Translations under genes and position numbers: made by a program | Source of the DNA: Paenibacillus borealis | Lineage (GTDB): Bacteria > Bacillota > Bacilli > Paenibacillales > Paenibacillaceae | Assembly (NCBI RefSeq): GCF_000758665.1 | Contig: NZ_CP009285.1 | Location: forward strand, 6,758,001 to 6,822,000 | Length of the DNA: 64,000 nucleotides | Direction of reading: 5' to 3' | Notes under the pieces: generated by a model | Seen by the model: the letters and a program-made list of their open reading frames with translations, nothing else | The model's database searches: none | Told to the model about the DNA's origin: nothing | Shown here: one piece after another, positions 27,001 through 34,622 of the stretch | Layout: each line of letters begins with the position of its first letter | How positions within the stretch are numbered: the stretch's first letter is position 1

Positions 27001-27117
27001 GGCGGAATCGCTTGCTTCCGCCGAAGCAGCGGGCAAATACAGGCCCGCAGTCACTAGTGCTATAGCCAGCAGAGAAGAAGTCACACGCCGAAGCCTTTTC
27101 GTCCATCTTTGTCCCAT
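21067..27117 (-). CDS. Giant SLH-anchored surface protein with two beta-helix (pectate-lyase-superfamily) modules
   Basis: 2016 residues from the ATG at 27117 (GGAGG 11 bases upstream; an in-frame GTG at 27135 is less likely). Residues 1-35 are a signal peptide (RWTKRLRR, then a hydrophobic core and ASA/AEA). Two similar beta-sandwich modules at about 36-200 and 212-358 look like carbohydrate-binding domains. Two right-handed beta-helix modules of the pectate_lyase_3/GH55 type start near 375 (NVKDYGAKGDGTTDDTAAVQ) and 806 (AAVQQALDDAGAAGGGTVYL). A CBM9-like domain is at about 1300-1505, a Thr-Pro repeat linker at 1555-1605, then a Gly-rich beta domain. Three SLH domains (about 1830-2016) should bind the wall polymer. 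It follows the transporter genes on the same strand; a strong hairpin at 27156 separates them. Enzymatic activity is unproven. Confidence 0.88.
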   Translation of the reverse strand: MGQRWTKRLRRVTSSLLAIALVTAGLYLPAASAEASDSATGISVTLGETPVINGISPRAGDNPAGLRTGMLDGITYWETNKAEDGPQTVYFYMDADDLFLHENTGYNVSVTMEYFDEGNGSAVLQYDSESNAFKDAPLFTYTDTHTWKTHTFELSDAWFGNRTNGADFRLGIEGGGVSAAANRDLKVASVSISKTLKPLPSDEAGIILGDTPVPQGITARGGDYEPGVLTGTLAGRGYWSTNRSAPDGGTLYLYMNVADDYLYDNTDQDVYLTVDYYDEGSGSMVLQYDAVSAPFKDATLFNYTDTKQWLSHTFKLADAKFSDRTNGSDFRIGISGAGATDNNPDLKVARVTVKKSPRITAPSQTGIVQTVYGTEDIVIANINVKDYGAKGDGTTDDTAAVQNALHAASVQGGGVVFAPEGTYRLNGHLVIPTGVTLRGDRPDPAAGDYTVRGTVLAAYEGRGEENGTSLIRMEPVSGVTHLSVWYPEQTLDTPAAYPWTFEQLSGDSATISNVTLVNSYNGIKIGPVWNELHYIRDVYGTALKTGIFLDFTTDIGRLERVTLAPEIWSGSGLPGAAEQQALFDYMTSHAEGVVMGRSDWEYMSDLSISGFKTGLRVTTRTDSLETANAQLYRVRIKDCNVALKIEGVNDYGLLVSDSSFEAGAGEAPVAIQATQGFHSIAQFNTVTVGGNPLNAVVNDGSGVLSFENSSFTAWNGEAGGYAIAANGGSLLLGQSTFARPGRHVLLGSAARTVNAINSGYDGQLEIADQSEAAEVNVHQDEAYTLEVLPEGIVTDRAAAPKPATNLLFDVTASPYNADWSGLLDVSAAVQQALDDAGAAGGGTVYLPAGTYRIDTRLTVPPGVELRGSWDVPHHTIGGGTVIFTNYGEGKPEEEALITLEASAGIRGLSVYYDKQDWSNIKPYAWTVRGKGHGVYAIDATLVNPYQGIDFGSYDTSGHYIDYVAGSPLKEGIFVGGGSSGGFVRNVQFNPHYYGRSTYPNHPDTDAAFQQLWDYQKDNLDAFRIADVSGETVFNTFVYGSQYGIHFAAQYGRGPQAVVVGHGTDGSKKGAVLDSAAPEGLTLINTELVSLSSSDKVYVTVGEDFNSKATLFNSSMWGDTTRSFDIHGGKINIQQANVTTVGERGLGALGGDIALYDSYFQQARTTHVYADPAVGRLILTNNLYNGGLQLDNRAPSRVTGTDLVPVSLQLAVTPFDEAGGQPNAVLTLSNLSLPQPLKGKLELLEPAVYQSVMQPVRFEGVEPGSSIDIPLPFLASDSLKFKITLDHGEAYVTSVKLGQSFAAFSADGAGNTAAPAVTVSDAGHYFSLGGQWKGTGDLSAEARLRWDEDRLYVTVAVHDDVHAQSWTGGDIWQGDSLQLGIDLSRQEGSASPDVSELGFALNGQGTVSAWRWRAPQGLNTGVLPGVQADISRNEVEGVTLYELAIPFAQLHGPGTAFTPEDAIGFTLLLNENDGAGRAGFIEYNQGIGTSKDATLYGDLYLLQGSFAEALAASAETAVAAAEAAASVTAVDAAANFVALLPEGNVKDGLKNRLALLDPGTTPPTPTPTPTPTLTPTPTPTSTPTPSATAAPTPPPASQAPASAASPSASPPAVPVITVSGDGTAMITAEAVPGSGPQTAGVTLSAELLEKAFGQTAETGGVRKIAVQITGSPGARGYGLQLPSAFLGGAGPDRVIELITPTGTLTLPGNMLDAATLAAAGSNVTVTIREADREGWGAELQRQSSGRPAVNIVLTSGNRKLDWRSSNAPVTVSLPYQLSAGEEHEDLAVRYIADNGEAAAVASGHYNPLTGRITFRISHFSEYAVVSAAPAFGDLNLAPWAKQAIRALAAKGIIRGQSAVSFNPKAPITRADLVMLLSAVLELKPEPAASPGNAYADVRPDAYYAQAVSGFRALGIAGGTGGNRFEPEKPVSRQDAAVLVQRALALKPGTSKLEAAPEQLYRFADAQAVSGYARDSISQLLQAKLLQGDRGRLNPQLGLTRAEAAVLIYNLYNYIYGI
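22340..22445 (-). repeat. Coding tandem repeat for the Thr-Pro linker
   Basis: Short GGTGTTGGCGTC-like units (plus-strand reading) in tandem encode alternating Thr-Pro on the minus strand. It joins the CBM9-like part to the wall-anchoring part. Such tracts change length easily by slippage; units are multiples of 3 so the frame is kept. Confidence 0.8.
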
Positions 27118-27155
27118 CTGTTCACTAACCTCCACCCAATTAATATTAGCTCAAA

Positions 27156-27193
27156 GAAAAAGCGCCCATGGGCGTAAATCGCTTATGGGCGCT
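27156..27193 (-). terminator. Rho-independent terminator after the binding-protein gene
   Basis: On the minus strand GCGCCCAT pairs with ATGGGCGC across a 15-base loop, followed by TTTTTC. It lies between the binding-protein gene and the SLH surface-protein gene, so the latter is reached only by read-through or its own promoter. Confidence 0.85.
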
Positions 27194-27235
27194 CTTCGTT
27201 CAGCAAACCGTACTCCAGCTTGTTGGCGTGATGTT

Positions 27236-28783
27236 CTATTGTTGGGCGGCCAGGTAAGCATCCACCTGCTTCTGCGTTTCGGAGAGCAGCTTATCCAGCC
27301 CGTTGTTCTTCTGCATCTCGATGTAATCGCTGACGGACTTCTCGACATTCTTGACGACGCCGAATTCAATCGGACGGCTGAATTCATCGGAGGCCTGGTC
27401 GCGTTTGGCAATTTCGTTCTTCACATTGTCCTCTGCGATAAAGAGACCATCGACTGGTGAGTTCACGTTATTCGGCTCACTGGCAAATGCAGCTTCACTC
27501 TCCCAGAAGCCTGCGCCGTAGGTTTGTGTCGGACGCATGAACTGCGGCTTCCAGAAGGCCCATTGTCCGCCCCATTCCATATAGTTGCTGGTGGAAGATT
27601 CCATGCCTTCCGGATAGACGGCCATATCGCCGTCAAGCTTGTAGGTTTTGCCTTCGATTCCGTACTGCAGCAGATCATACAGCGTCTTATCCGTCTCTAC
27701 CATATCGAGGAAGCGGAGCACAAGATCCGGATGCTCGGAGTTCCGGTTGATCGCCAGCACGTTGGCCAGCGCGGTGCGGTTGACGTATTTTTTGTCCGGA
27801 TAGAGCAGCGACATTTCCTGTTTGTAGGAAGGGTCTACAAAACCGGGATCGGCGTAAGCCCATTCATGCGAAGTGATCGTAAAGAACTTCTTGCCGTTTC
27901 TCCACTGTACCTCCTCGCCTTCCTTGTCGATCATGGCATCCCGGTTGATCAGATTGTCGTCATACCAGGTTTTGGAGAGCTTGGCGGATTCCAGATAGAA
28001 CGGCTGCTGCTCCACCGGCTGGACGGTTACCTTCGGATCGCTCAGGTAGAAGCCGAGACCATGGAAATTGAGGTCCACCCACTCGTCCCGGATCATATAC
28101 ATCGACAGCGGCGTGGTGCGGGACAGCTTTTCGTTCGGATATGCTTTTTTGAACTCGCGGAGCAGCTTGTCGACATCCTCGACCGTCTTCACAGAATCCG
28201 CTGCAATCTGGATGCCCGCCTTCTCGGCAAGATCGGAGCGCCAGCCGGCGAATTTGCGTTCATTCATCTTCATGGTCCACGGCAGGCCTACGATATCCCC
28301 GTTTACCGTTGCGGCAGACAAAGTGCCCTGCTCTTCATATTTTTTGTACAGGTTCGGGGCATATTTGGGCAGCAGATCGTTCAGTGCCATGTAAGAGCCT
28401 TTAGCCGCCATCTGCTTGTAGGACAGCCAGTCGCCGTCAAAGTTCATGTCCCAGCTGTCGCCGGAAGCCGCCATGACCAGCATTTTGTCCTTGAAATCGC
28501 CGAAGGGAATCGTGTTGATGTCGAACTTCACATTCAGCCCTTTTTCCTTGACGTAATCGCTGATTTTGCTCCAGACCTCGTCTGTGGCCGCTTTTTTATC
28601 GCCTCCGAAGTAGAATTTGAGCGTCACTTCCGGTTCAGTAGCTTTGGTGCCGTTGCCTGGTTCGCCGCTGGCATTGCCGCCAGCCGCATTTCCGGAATTA
28701 TTATTGCCCCCGCAGGCCGATAATGTGAAGCTGAGCAGCAAAATGGCGGTAAGCAGGAACAACCCCGATTTCCTTGTTCGCAT
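27236..28783 (-). CDS. Extracellular solute-binding lipoprotein of a sugar ABC transporter (LplA type)
   Basis: 515 residues. Residues 1-24 are a lipoprotein signal with lipobox LSACGG, so Cys24 should be lipidated and the protein held on the outer face of the membrane. A Gly/Asn-rich spacer follows. The body has the family 1 binding-protein layout of Paenibacillus LplA-like proteins (VTLKFYFGGDKKAATDE, later AINRNSEHPDLVLRFLDMVE). The substrate is probably an oligosaccharide from the polymer handled at this locus (inference). AGGGGAGAGG lies before the ATG. It is third after lplB-like and lplC-like genes and ends in a strong terminator. Confidence 0.9.
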   Translation of the reverse strand: MRTRKSGLFLLTAILLLSFTLSACGGNNNSGNAAGGNASGEPGNGTKATEPEVTLKFYFGGDKKAATDEVWSKISDYVKEKGLNVKFDINTIPFGDFKDKMLVMAASGDSWDMNFDGDWLSYKQMAAKGSYMALNDLLPKYAPNLYKKYEEQGTLSAATVNGDIVGLPWTMKMNERKFAGWRSDLAEKAGIQIAADSVKTVEDVDKLLREFKKAYPNEKLSRTTPLSMYMIRDEWVDLNFHGLGFYLSDPKVTVQPVEQQPFYLESAKLSKTWYDDNLINRDAMIDKEGEEVQWRNGKKFFTITSHEWAYADPGFVDPSYKQEMSLLYPDKKYVNRTALANVLAINRNSEHPDLVLRFLDMVETDKTLYDLLQYGIEGKTYKLDGDMAVYPEGMESSTSNYMEWGGQWAFWKPQFMRPTQTYGAGFWESEAAFASEPNNVNSPVDGLFIAEDNVKNEIAKRDQASDEFSRPIEFGVVKNVEKSVSDYIEMQKNNGLDKLLSETQKQVDAYLAAQQ

Positions 28784-28858
28784 GTAGAACCTCTCCCCTT
28801 GATGGTTAATGTATATGCCTTTCGCGGCCGGAGCCGGTAAAGCCGGTGAACGGGTAAC

Positions 28859-29743
28859 TCAGCCCTTGACAGCGCCTACAATCAGACCCTTGACGAAATA
28901 ACGCTGCAGGAACGGATACAGGAAAACGATAGGGCCGATGGTAACGACGGTGAGCGCCATTTTCATAGACTCGGAAGGAATCTGGGCCGAAATCCGCTGC
29001 ATCGCGGCTGCGTTGCCGGAGCTTCGCAGAAAATCGACGTTGGAGATCAGTGTGCGCAGCAGCAGCTGCAGCGGCTGAAGCTCCTGCTTGTCGACGAACA
29101 TCAGGCCAAGGAACCAGTCATTCCAATAACCAAGGGCCATAAACAGCCCTACTGTGGCCAGCACGGGCAGTGCCAGCGGAGCGATCAGCCGGTAGAAGAT
29201 GCGGAATTCGCCTGCACCGTCGATTTTGGCCGATTCGTGAATCTCCTCGGGAATAGAATGCATAAAGTTGCGGATGAGGAACATATTGAACGCATTCGCC
29301 AGTGAAGGCAGGATCAAGGCCCACAGCGTATCCTTCAGATCCAGGTAGCGCACACAGATGATGTACCAGGGCACAAGGCCGCCGCTAAACAGCATCGTAA
29401 TAATGACGTATACCGACAGAACGCCGCGAAGCTTAAAGGATCTGCGCGACAGCGCATAGGCAGCCATGGCTGTGAGCAGCAGCGACAATACCGTGCCCAC
29501 GCTGGTGACAAGCAGGCTGACTCCATACGCGTTGACAATCCGGTGTGAGCCCAGCAGCAGAATGCGGTAGGAATCGAAGGTGACATGCTTGGGCAAAAGG
29601 GTGTAGCCGTAAGCGGCGATGTCCTGCTCATTGCTGAGCGAGCCTGAGATGACCATGATGAACGGGTACAGGCAGGTCAGGCTGAACACGGCTACGATAA
29701 GCATGAGGATCAGCTGACTGATCGAGAATTTTTTGGCTGTCAT
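28859..29743 (-). CDS. Carbohydrate ABC transporter permease, LplC type
   Basis: 294 residues with six membrane helices. The inner-membrane EAA loop is EEIHESAKIDGAGEFRIFYRLIAPLALPVL, given here in part: EIHESAKIDGAGEFRIF at about residues 180-196. The last segment GPIVFLYPFLQRYFVKGLIVGAVKG is the signature end of LplC/YtcP permeases. It pairs with the LplB-type permease just upstream (22-base gap) to form the channel. AGGAGG lies 10 bases before the ATG. No ATPase gene is in the locus, so a shared ATPase of the MsmX type is presumably used. Confidence 0.92.
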   Translation of the reverse strand: MTAKKFSISQLILMLIVAVFSLTCLYPFIMVISGSLSNEQDIAAYGYTLLPKHVTFDSYRILLLGSHRIVNAYGVSLLVTSVGTVLSLLLTAMAAYALSRRSFKLRGVLSVYVIITMLFSGGLVPWYIICVRYLDLKDTLWALILPSLANAFNMFLIRNFMHSIPEEIHESAKIDGAGEFRIFYRLIAPLALPVLATVGLFMALGYWNDWFLGLMFVDKQELQPLQLLLRTLISNVDFLRSSGNAAAMQRISAQIPSESMKMALTVVTIGPIVFLYPFLQRYFVKGLIVGAVKG

Positions 29744-29766
29744 GCCGGTAGAACCTCCTTGGCCGA

Positions 29767-30744
29767 TTAGAAAATGGCAGAATCCTTGTCAATTTTACGG
29801 GCGGCATAATTGCTGCTGAGCACCAGCACGAAGGCCACTGTCGACTGCAGGAACCCTGCGGCCGAGGCCATGCCGATATCTCCGGTCTTGCGCAGGCTGC
29901 GGTACACGAAGGTGTCGATAACGTCGGTGGTCGGGAACAGCAGCGAAGCGTCGCCCACCATCGCATAGAACATCCCGAAGTCCGCATTCATAATCCGCCC
30001 TACCGCCAGCAGCGTCAGGATGATCACCGTCGGCCGCAGCATCGGAAGACTGATATGCCGGATCTGCTGCCAGCGGGACGCGCCGTCGATCGCTGCCGCC
30101 TCGTAATAGGATTGGTCGATGGAGGTCAGCGCAGCCAGATAAATGATTGTGCCATAGCCTGTAACCTTCCAGCGGATGGCAATCGTCAGAATCAGCGGCC
30201 ACAGCCCGGAGCTGCTGTAAAAGTCAATGCCGGGGAAGCCCATCCATTCGATCAGCCGGTTAATGGACCCGCTTTCATAATTCAGCAGATTGTAGGAGAA
30301 AACGCCAACTACGATCCATGAGATGAAGAAGGGCAGGAAGGTAATCGACTGCGTCACCCTTTTGAAGAATTTGTGGCGGATCTCATTCAGGACCAGCGCG
30401 AAGCCCACCTCAAATACCAAGCCGACGGTTATAAAAAGAATGTTGAGCAGGACAGTATTGCGCATCGCCCGGAACGCGGCATCGGAGGAGAACAGGTATT
30501 CAAAGTTGCTGAGCAGCGGGTTCATCCACGAGCTGCCGAAAATCCCTTTGCTGAAATCAAAATCCTTGAAGGCAATGACCAGCCCGGCCATCGGCAGGTA
30601 GTTGAACAGCAGCAGCAGGACGGCAAACGGCAGAAACATCACCAGCAGTGACCGGTTCTTGTATAAATCCTTCAGCACGCCTGATTTCCTGCGGACGGCG
30701 GTGCGGCTGGGCCGCCCGCTTGAAGTCGCGGTTATCGTTTTCAT
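29767..30744 (-). CDS. Carbohydrate ABC transporter permease, LplB type
   Basis: 325 residues from the ATG at 30744, which has AAAGG at 9 bases; the ATG at 30750 is only 3 bases from it. A basic N-terminal tail (about 35 residues) precedes six membrane helices, beginning VMFLPFAVLLLLFNYLPMAG. The motif NYLPMAGLVIAFKDFDFSKG is typical for LplB/YteP permeases, and the EAA loop is EAAAIDGASRWQQIRHISLP. First gene of the transport operon; about 200 bases separate it from the histidine-kinase gene, with a hairpin between, so it probably has its own regulated promoter. Confidence 0.92.
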   Translation of the reverse strand: MKTITATSSGRPSRTAVRRKSGVLKDLYKNRSLLVMFLPFAVLLLLFNYLPMAGLVIAFKDFDFSKGIFGSSWMNPLLSNFEYLFSSDAAFRAMRNTVLLNILFITVGLVFEVGFALVLNEIRHKFFKRVTQSITFLPFFISWIVVGVFSYNLLNYESGSINRLIEWMGFPGIDFYSSSGLWPLILTIAIRWKVTGYGTIIYLAALTSIDQSYYEAAAIDGASRWQQIRHISLPMLRPTVIILTLLAVGRIMNADFGMFYAMVGDASLLFPTTDVIDTFVYRSLRKTGDIGMASAAGFLQSTVAFVLVLSSNYAARKIDKDSAIF

Positions 30745-30883
30745 TAGCATGTACCTTTCTGTTTAGGTGATGCCTTAATGATACCGCCGCACTCAGGGGG
30801 AAGACCATGAGCCTATCTTGTTCTTTGCTGGTCCAAAATTGGCTTATACCCGGCAGACTTCGCTCTGTCCCGTACACAGCAAA

Positions 30884-30908
30884 CTGCCGTCCGGCAGGCG
30901 GACGGCAG
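30884..30908 (-). terminator. Perfect 10-bp hairpin behind the two-component genes
   Basis: CTGCCGTCCG pairs with CGGACGGCAG around a 5-base loop; on the minus strand it is followed only by TTTGC. A weak terminator or attenuator separating the regulator pair from the transporter genes. The stop codon of the kinase lies 34 bases upstream of it. Confidence 0.6.
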
Positions 30909-30941
30909 GAAATGGGCAGTTCAGTTGGAGGTTCGCAGGCG

Positions 30942-32762
30942 TCACCGGTCTGCCCCGGCTGCAGGTGCGCCCCCGCCTTCAGGGCCCGGTTCCTCCTTCT
31001 TCATGACGGGATGGCGCAGCGCAATCTTCGTGCCGTAAGCCGGATCAGATTCGATCTGCAGCCGGTAGGCATCCCCGAAATACAGCCGCAGACGTTCGTT
31101 GACATTCCGGAGACCTACCCCCTTGCTGCCGGTGGACTGGCTCGGCTCCTCCTGAATATCCCGGTTCAGCTTGTCCAGGATCTCCTGCGGAATGCCCTTG
31201 CCGTTGTCAATGATATCGATGACGATATCCTCCCTCTCGCGGCGGGCGGACACAAGAATCTTGCCCTGCTCGAAATTGTCGCGGATGCTGTGCTGGATGG
31301 CATTCTCCACAAGCGGCTGCAGCAGCAGGCGCATGAAGGGCAGCGGCAGCAGCTCCGGTTCGATGGCATACAGAATCCGGATGGTCTGGCCCATCCGGGC
31401 CTGCTCAATCTGCACATAGGCCTGAAGCTGCTCGATCTCGCGCCGCAGTGTCGTAATTTCCTTGCCCTGGTTCAGGCTGAGCCGCAGCAGATTGCCAAGC
31501 GCCGCCACCATCTCGCTGATATCGCTGCGGCCGTGAGTTTCTGCCTTCCAGCGGATGGATTCCAGCGTGTTGTACAGGAAATGGGGATTAATCTGGTGGC
31601 TCAGCACCTGAAATTCCAGCTCCTTCTTTTTCCATTCCGAACGTGAGGCTTCTTCAATCAAGGTTTCGATCTGGGTAGTCAGACTGGTGAAGCCGCGGTA
31701 CAGCCAGCCGACCTCATCATTGCGCTTCGACCACACGGAGTGGTAGCGGAAATGCCCCTTCTCCGCCTTGCGCATCAGCTGAACAAGCCGGACAACAGGC
31801 TGGGTGAAATGCACGGTGAAATAAATGACTACACCTAAGCTGCACAGCAGATAGATCACCAGGAAAATCAGCATGACCCTGTTGATCTCGTCAATCGTTC
31901 CGGTTAACTCACTCAGCGGCGACAGGCTGACCAGATACCAGGAACGGCTGTCCAGCTTCAGGCTGGAAGCCAGATACTTCTGGCCTCCTATCATGACCGT
32001 CCGTGAAATTTCCGGGCCGCTCGTCAGATTGTGGAACCGGCCCGCCATTTCCGGCTGCCCCGTCCATTCATTGGCGGACGAATCGTACAGCACACTCCCA
32101 TCCCCGTCCAGGAGCAGCAGCTTCTGCCCGGCGATATTCCCCGACGGGGAGATATAGCGCGCGAGCTGGTCCTCGGATACATCTGCGGCAATAATCCCCC
32201 GCGGCTGGCGGTCATACAGGCCGGTGAACCGCTTGGTATAGGTCAAGAGGGGCTTGGCATAACGTCCGCTGCTCGGCATCGACAAATGCCAGGCCGGACT
32301 GATTGAAGAGCGGGCCTTCTGGAACCATTCCCCCCTGGCGGCAAGGTCCGGCTCACCGATCGTATTCATATAGTCTGTGTAGGCGGCGGGATCGATGGGG
32401 TAAATATGCACCCGGAAGGCATCGATCGCCAGCGCCTGATTGTTAAGCAGGGTCAGCATGTTGACCGTAAACAGCTCCTCCTCTTCCCAGCCTGCCGGTG
32501 CAGTCTTCAGCAGATCCTGCAATTGCTTGTTCCCGATCAAATCGTTCATTTGGCTGTTCAGCTGCGACAGATAGACCTCGAAGCCTTTGCGCGCCTGGAT
32601 AAGAAAGCTATGGGAAACCGATGTATTGGCATTGGAGATCCCCTCTATCGCTTTGACATGGGTGTAATAGGCGAACAGGAGAAACGGAACAATCAGAATG
32701 GCAAAAAAAATCAGGATGACCTTATTCCGGAGCGAGCCCAGCGCAATCCGTGCCTTACTCAT
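30942..32762 (-). CDS. Sensor histidine kinase, LytS/YesM type
   Basis: 606 residues. One membrane helix at about 13-35 and a second at about 295-318 enclose an extracellular Cache-like sensor region. HAMP follows (QPVVRLVQLMRKAEKGHF), then His_kinase with SHQINPHFLYNTLES (His394 is the likely phosphorylation site), and HATPase_c with QPLVENAIQHSI, IDNGKGIP and GVGLRNVNERL. It should sense an external sugar or binding-protein complex and phosphorylate the partner regulator. The ATG at 32762 overlaps the regulator stop (8-base overlap), with AGGG 8 bases upstream; an in-frame TTG at 32768 is less likely. Confidence 0.92.
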   Translation of the reverse strand: MSKARIALGSLRNKVILIFFAILIVPFLLFAYYTHVKAIEGISNANTSVSHSFLIQARKGFEVYLSQLNSQMNDLIGNKQLQDLLKTAPAGWEEEELFTVNMLTLLNNQALAIDAFRVHIYPIDPAAYTDYMNTIGEPDLAARGEWFQKARSSISPAWHLSMPSSGRYAKPLLTYTKRFTGLYDRQPRGIIAADVSEDQLARYISPSGNIAGQKLLLLDGDGSVLYDSSANEWTGQPEMAGRFHNLTSGPEISRTVMIGGQKYLASSLKLDSRSWYLVSLSPLSELTGTIDEINRVMLIFLVIYLLCSLGVVIYFTVHFTQPVVRLVQLMRKAEKGHFRYHSVWSKRNDEVGWLYRGFTSLTTQIETLIEEASRSEWKKKELEFQVLSHQINPHFLYNTLESIRWKAETHGRSDISEMVAALGNLLRLSLNQGKEITTLRREIEQLQAYVQIEQARMGQTIRILYAIEPELLPLPFMRLLLQPLVENAIQHSIRDNFEQGKILVSARREREDIVIDIIDNGKGIPQEILDKLNRDIQEEPSQSTGSKGVGLRNVNERLRLYFGDAYRLQIESDPAYGTKIALRHPVMKKEEPGPEGGGAPAAGADR

Positions 32763-34389
32763 CCGCAATGCCCTGCAGCTTGCGGAATTCCTTGGGTGTA
32801 CAGCCCGTCTGTTTTTTGAACAGCTTGGTAAAATGAACAGGGTCCTTATAGCCTACCAGCGAGGAAATCTGGTAAATCTTATATTTCACTTCCCCGAGCA
32901 TCTTCCTGGCATTGTCCATACGCACCTCGGTCAGATACTCCAGGAAGGTCTGGTGCTTCTCTTTCTTGAACAGCTTGCTGAGCCATACCGGCGTTACATG
33001 CACCTCAGACGCCACGCTCTGCAGGGTCAGGTTGTCTGCATAATGCATCAGAATGTATTTCTCCGCCTCTTGAATGATCTGACCGGGTGAAGCGGCCAGC
33101 TCGGCAAAATCACGCGCCATCTCCAGCAGGCAGAGCTCCGCCTGTCCGCGCAGCGATTCGAGCGTATCATAGCGCTCCAGCCGGTCCCAGAGAATCATCG
33201 GATTGCGCTGCCAGCCCTGCTCACTCCAGCCCAGCTGGGCAGCCTTCTTGAAGATGCCGAGCAGCCATTCGAAAATATGCTGCTGGATATCCTTGATCTG
33301 GCAGAGCGACCAGGATTGGACCAGCTCGTAGAACCGGTTCATGGCGGCCTGGATGTCAGCCTCGGTACCGTAACGGATGAGATCGAGCACTTCATCGGGG
33401 TTCGTAATCGGCGGAATATCAAGCTCGGATTCCTGCTCCCAGCCGCGGCTGGTCAGGAGGCGCTGCCCCCCGTATATCGCCTTCTGCTCCAGAATCTCCT
33501 CCGCTTCGGCATATCTGGCATGCAGCTCGGACATCGCCCCGGGAAGGGTGCACAGCGCAGCGCTGGCCTTCACCTTCACAAAGGCATGGATGCGCTCAAT
33601 GCACAGATTGCCCAGCTCTTCGATCCGTGCTGTGCCCTCTCCCTTGGCGCATCTCAGCACGGCGACCCAGCGCTGCTTCGAATCCTCGTACAGGATGAAG
33701 GGCTCGGGATAATCCTCCTCCAGCGTCTGCTTCACCACATTGCCGATGCCGAACAGAATCAGCTCCTTCTCACGGCGGAGGCCTTCCCGGTTCTCCACCG
33801 ATTTCAGATCGTCGGCCTCCAGCAGCAGAACCACGGAAGGCCCGCAGGCAATCCAGTCGGCCTGGAGTGTCCGCAGCCGGTGGAGCAGCCGCGTCTCCCG
33901 GTAGGGATCATAGTCATGCTCCAGAATCTCCCGCAGCAGCTCACCGCGGATTTTGGGCAGCGCGCTGTGCACCTGGTCATTGAGCAGCTGCCGGTTCTTC
34001 CGGTCCATCCGCTCCTGCTCCAGCTGTGAAATCGCGCGTCCCAGCACCTCGCCCAGCTCAGTTATGTTAATCGGTTTCAGGATATAGTCCATCGCCCCCA
34101 GCTTCATCGCCTGCCGGACCATATCGAAATCATCATAGCCGCTGATAACGATGGCCTTCCAGCCGTCCGGCCGTTCCCGGCCGAGCGTCCCGATCAGCTC
34201 AAGCCCGGACATGCGCTTCATCCGGATGTCGGTCACAATCAGATCGGGCCTCCGGGCCCGCGCCAGCTCGAGTGCCGTATCGCCATCATCGGCGGTTAAA
34301 ACGTTTTCAATTCCATAAGCCGACCAGGGAAAACCAGTGCGCAGCCCCTCCCTGATCTCCATTTCATCATCCACTATAAGTGCCAGCAA
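32755..34389 (-). CDS. Response regulator with AraC-type DNA-binding domain (YesN type)
   Basis: 544 residues. The receiver domain is at 1-120 with DD at 7-8 and the phospho-acceptor Asp54 in IVTDIRMKRMSG, plus the conserved Thr/Ser and Lys (YILKPINI). A long middle region (about 130-430) of unknown fold follows, as usual in YesN-type regulators. The double AraC helix-turn-helix is at about 435-544 (VASEVHVTPVWLSKLFKKEK and ISSLVGYKDPVHFTKLFKKQTG). It probably activates the transporter operon and perhaps the divergent GH38 operon. The ribosome site is not strong. A cre-like sequence lies inside its 5' coding part. Confidence 0.92.
   Translation of the reverse strand: MLALIVDDEMEIREGLRTGFPWSAYGIENVLTADDGDTALELARARRPDLIVTDIRMKRMSGLELIGTLGRERPDGWKAIVISGYDDFDMVRQAMKLGAMDYILKPINITELGEVLGRAISQLEQERMDRKNRQLLNDQVHSALPKIRGELLREILEHDYDPYRETRLLHRLRTLQADWIACGPSVVLLLEADDLKSVENREGLRREKELILFGIGNVVKQTLEEDYPEPFILYEDSKQRWVAVLRCAKGEGTARIEELGNLCIERIHAFVKVKASAALCTLPGAMSELHARYAEAEEILEQKAIYGGQRLLTSRGWEQESELDIPPITNPDEVLDLIRYGTEADIQAAMNRFYELVQSWSLCQIKDIQQHIFEWLLGIFKKAAQLGWSEQGWQRNPMILWDRLERYDTLESLRGQAELCLLEMARDFAELAASPGQIIQEAEKYILMHYADNLTLQSVASEVHVTPVWLSKLFKKEKHQTFLEYLTEVRMDNARKMLGEVKYKIYQISSLVGYKDPVHFTKLFKKQTGCTPKEFRKLQGIADE
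34296..34309 (-). promoter_or_regulatory. cre-like (CcpA) site inside the response-regulator gene
   Basis: On the minus strand TGAAAACGTTTTAA fits the catabolite-responsive pattern TGWAARCGYTWWCW except near the 3' end. It lies about 80 bases inside the coding region, where CcpA could act as a roadblock. Not tested; a single chance match is possible. Confidence 0.4.
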
Positions 34390-34622
34390 TTACGCCACCA
34401 TCCCATGCTGCATATTTCATTGATTTATATCCTTGTATACCGTAGGCATCCGGCAGAAGCCGGTGCCCTTATTTTAGCCTCCAGCTCCCGGAGTGAACAA
34501 GCGATCCGCCGCGATAAGCCAATAATTCCCGCTAAAGTTTGCGATTGTCTCCTTGTCCGCCTCCCCTCCCCTTTCTACAATGAGGGGTGTATAATCGAAA
34601 CCCAAAGAAAAGAGGCTCCTCC
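34390..34622. promoter_or_regulatory. Divergent control region between the regulator and GH38 operons
   Basis: A perfect TATAAT at 34590-34595 (plus strand) is 28 bases upstream of the GH38 start and lacks a good -35, as expected for an activator-dependent promoter. A G/C-run pair CCCCT and AGGGG around TTTCTACAATG (34575-34588) may be part of an operator. No clear minus-strand promoter was found. Confidence 0.4.

Noticed and set aside
27524..28723. 399-codon open frame on the plus strand
   Set aside because: Antisense of the binding-lipoprotein gene; no ribosome site and no family pattern.
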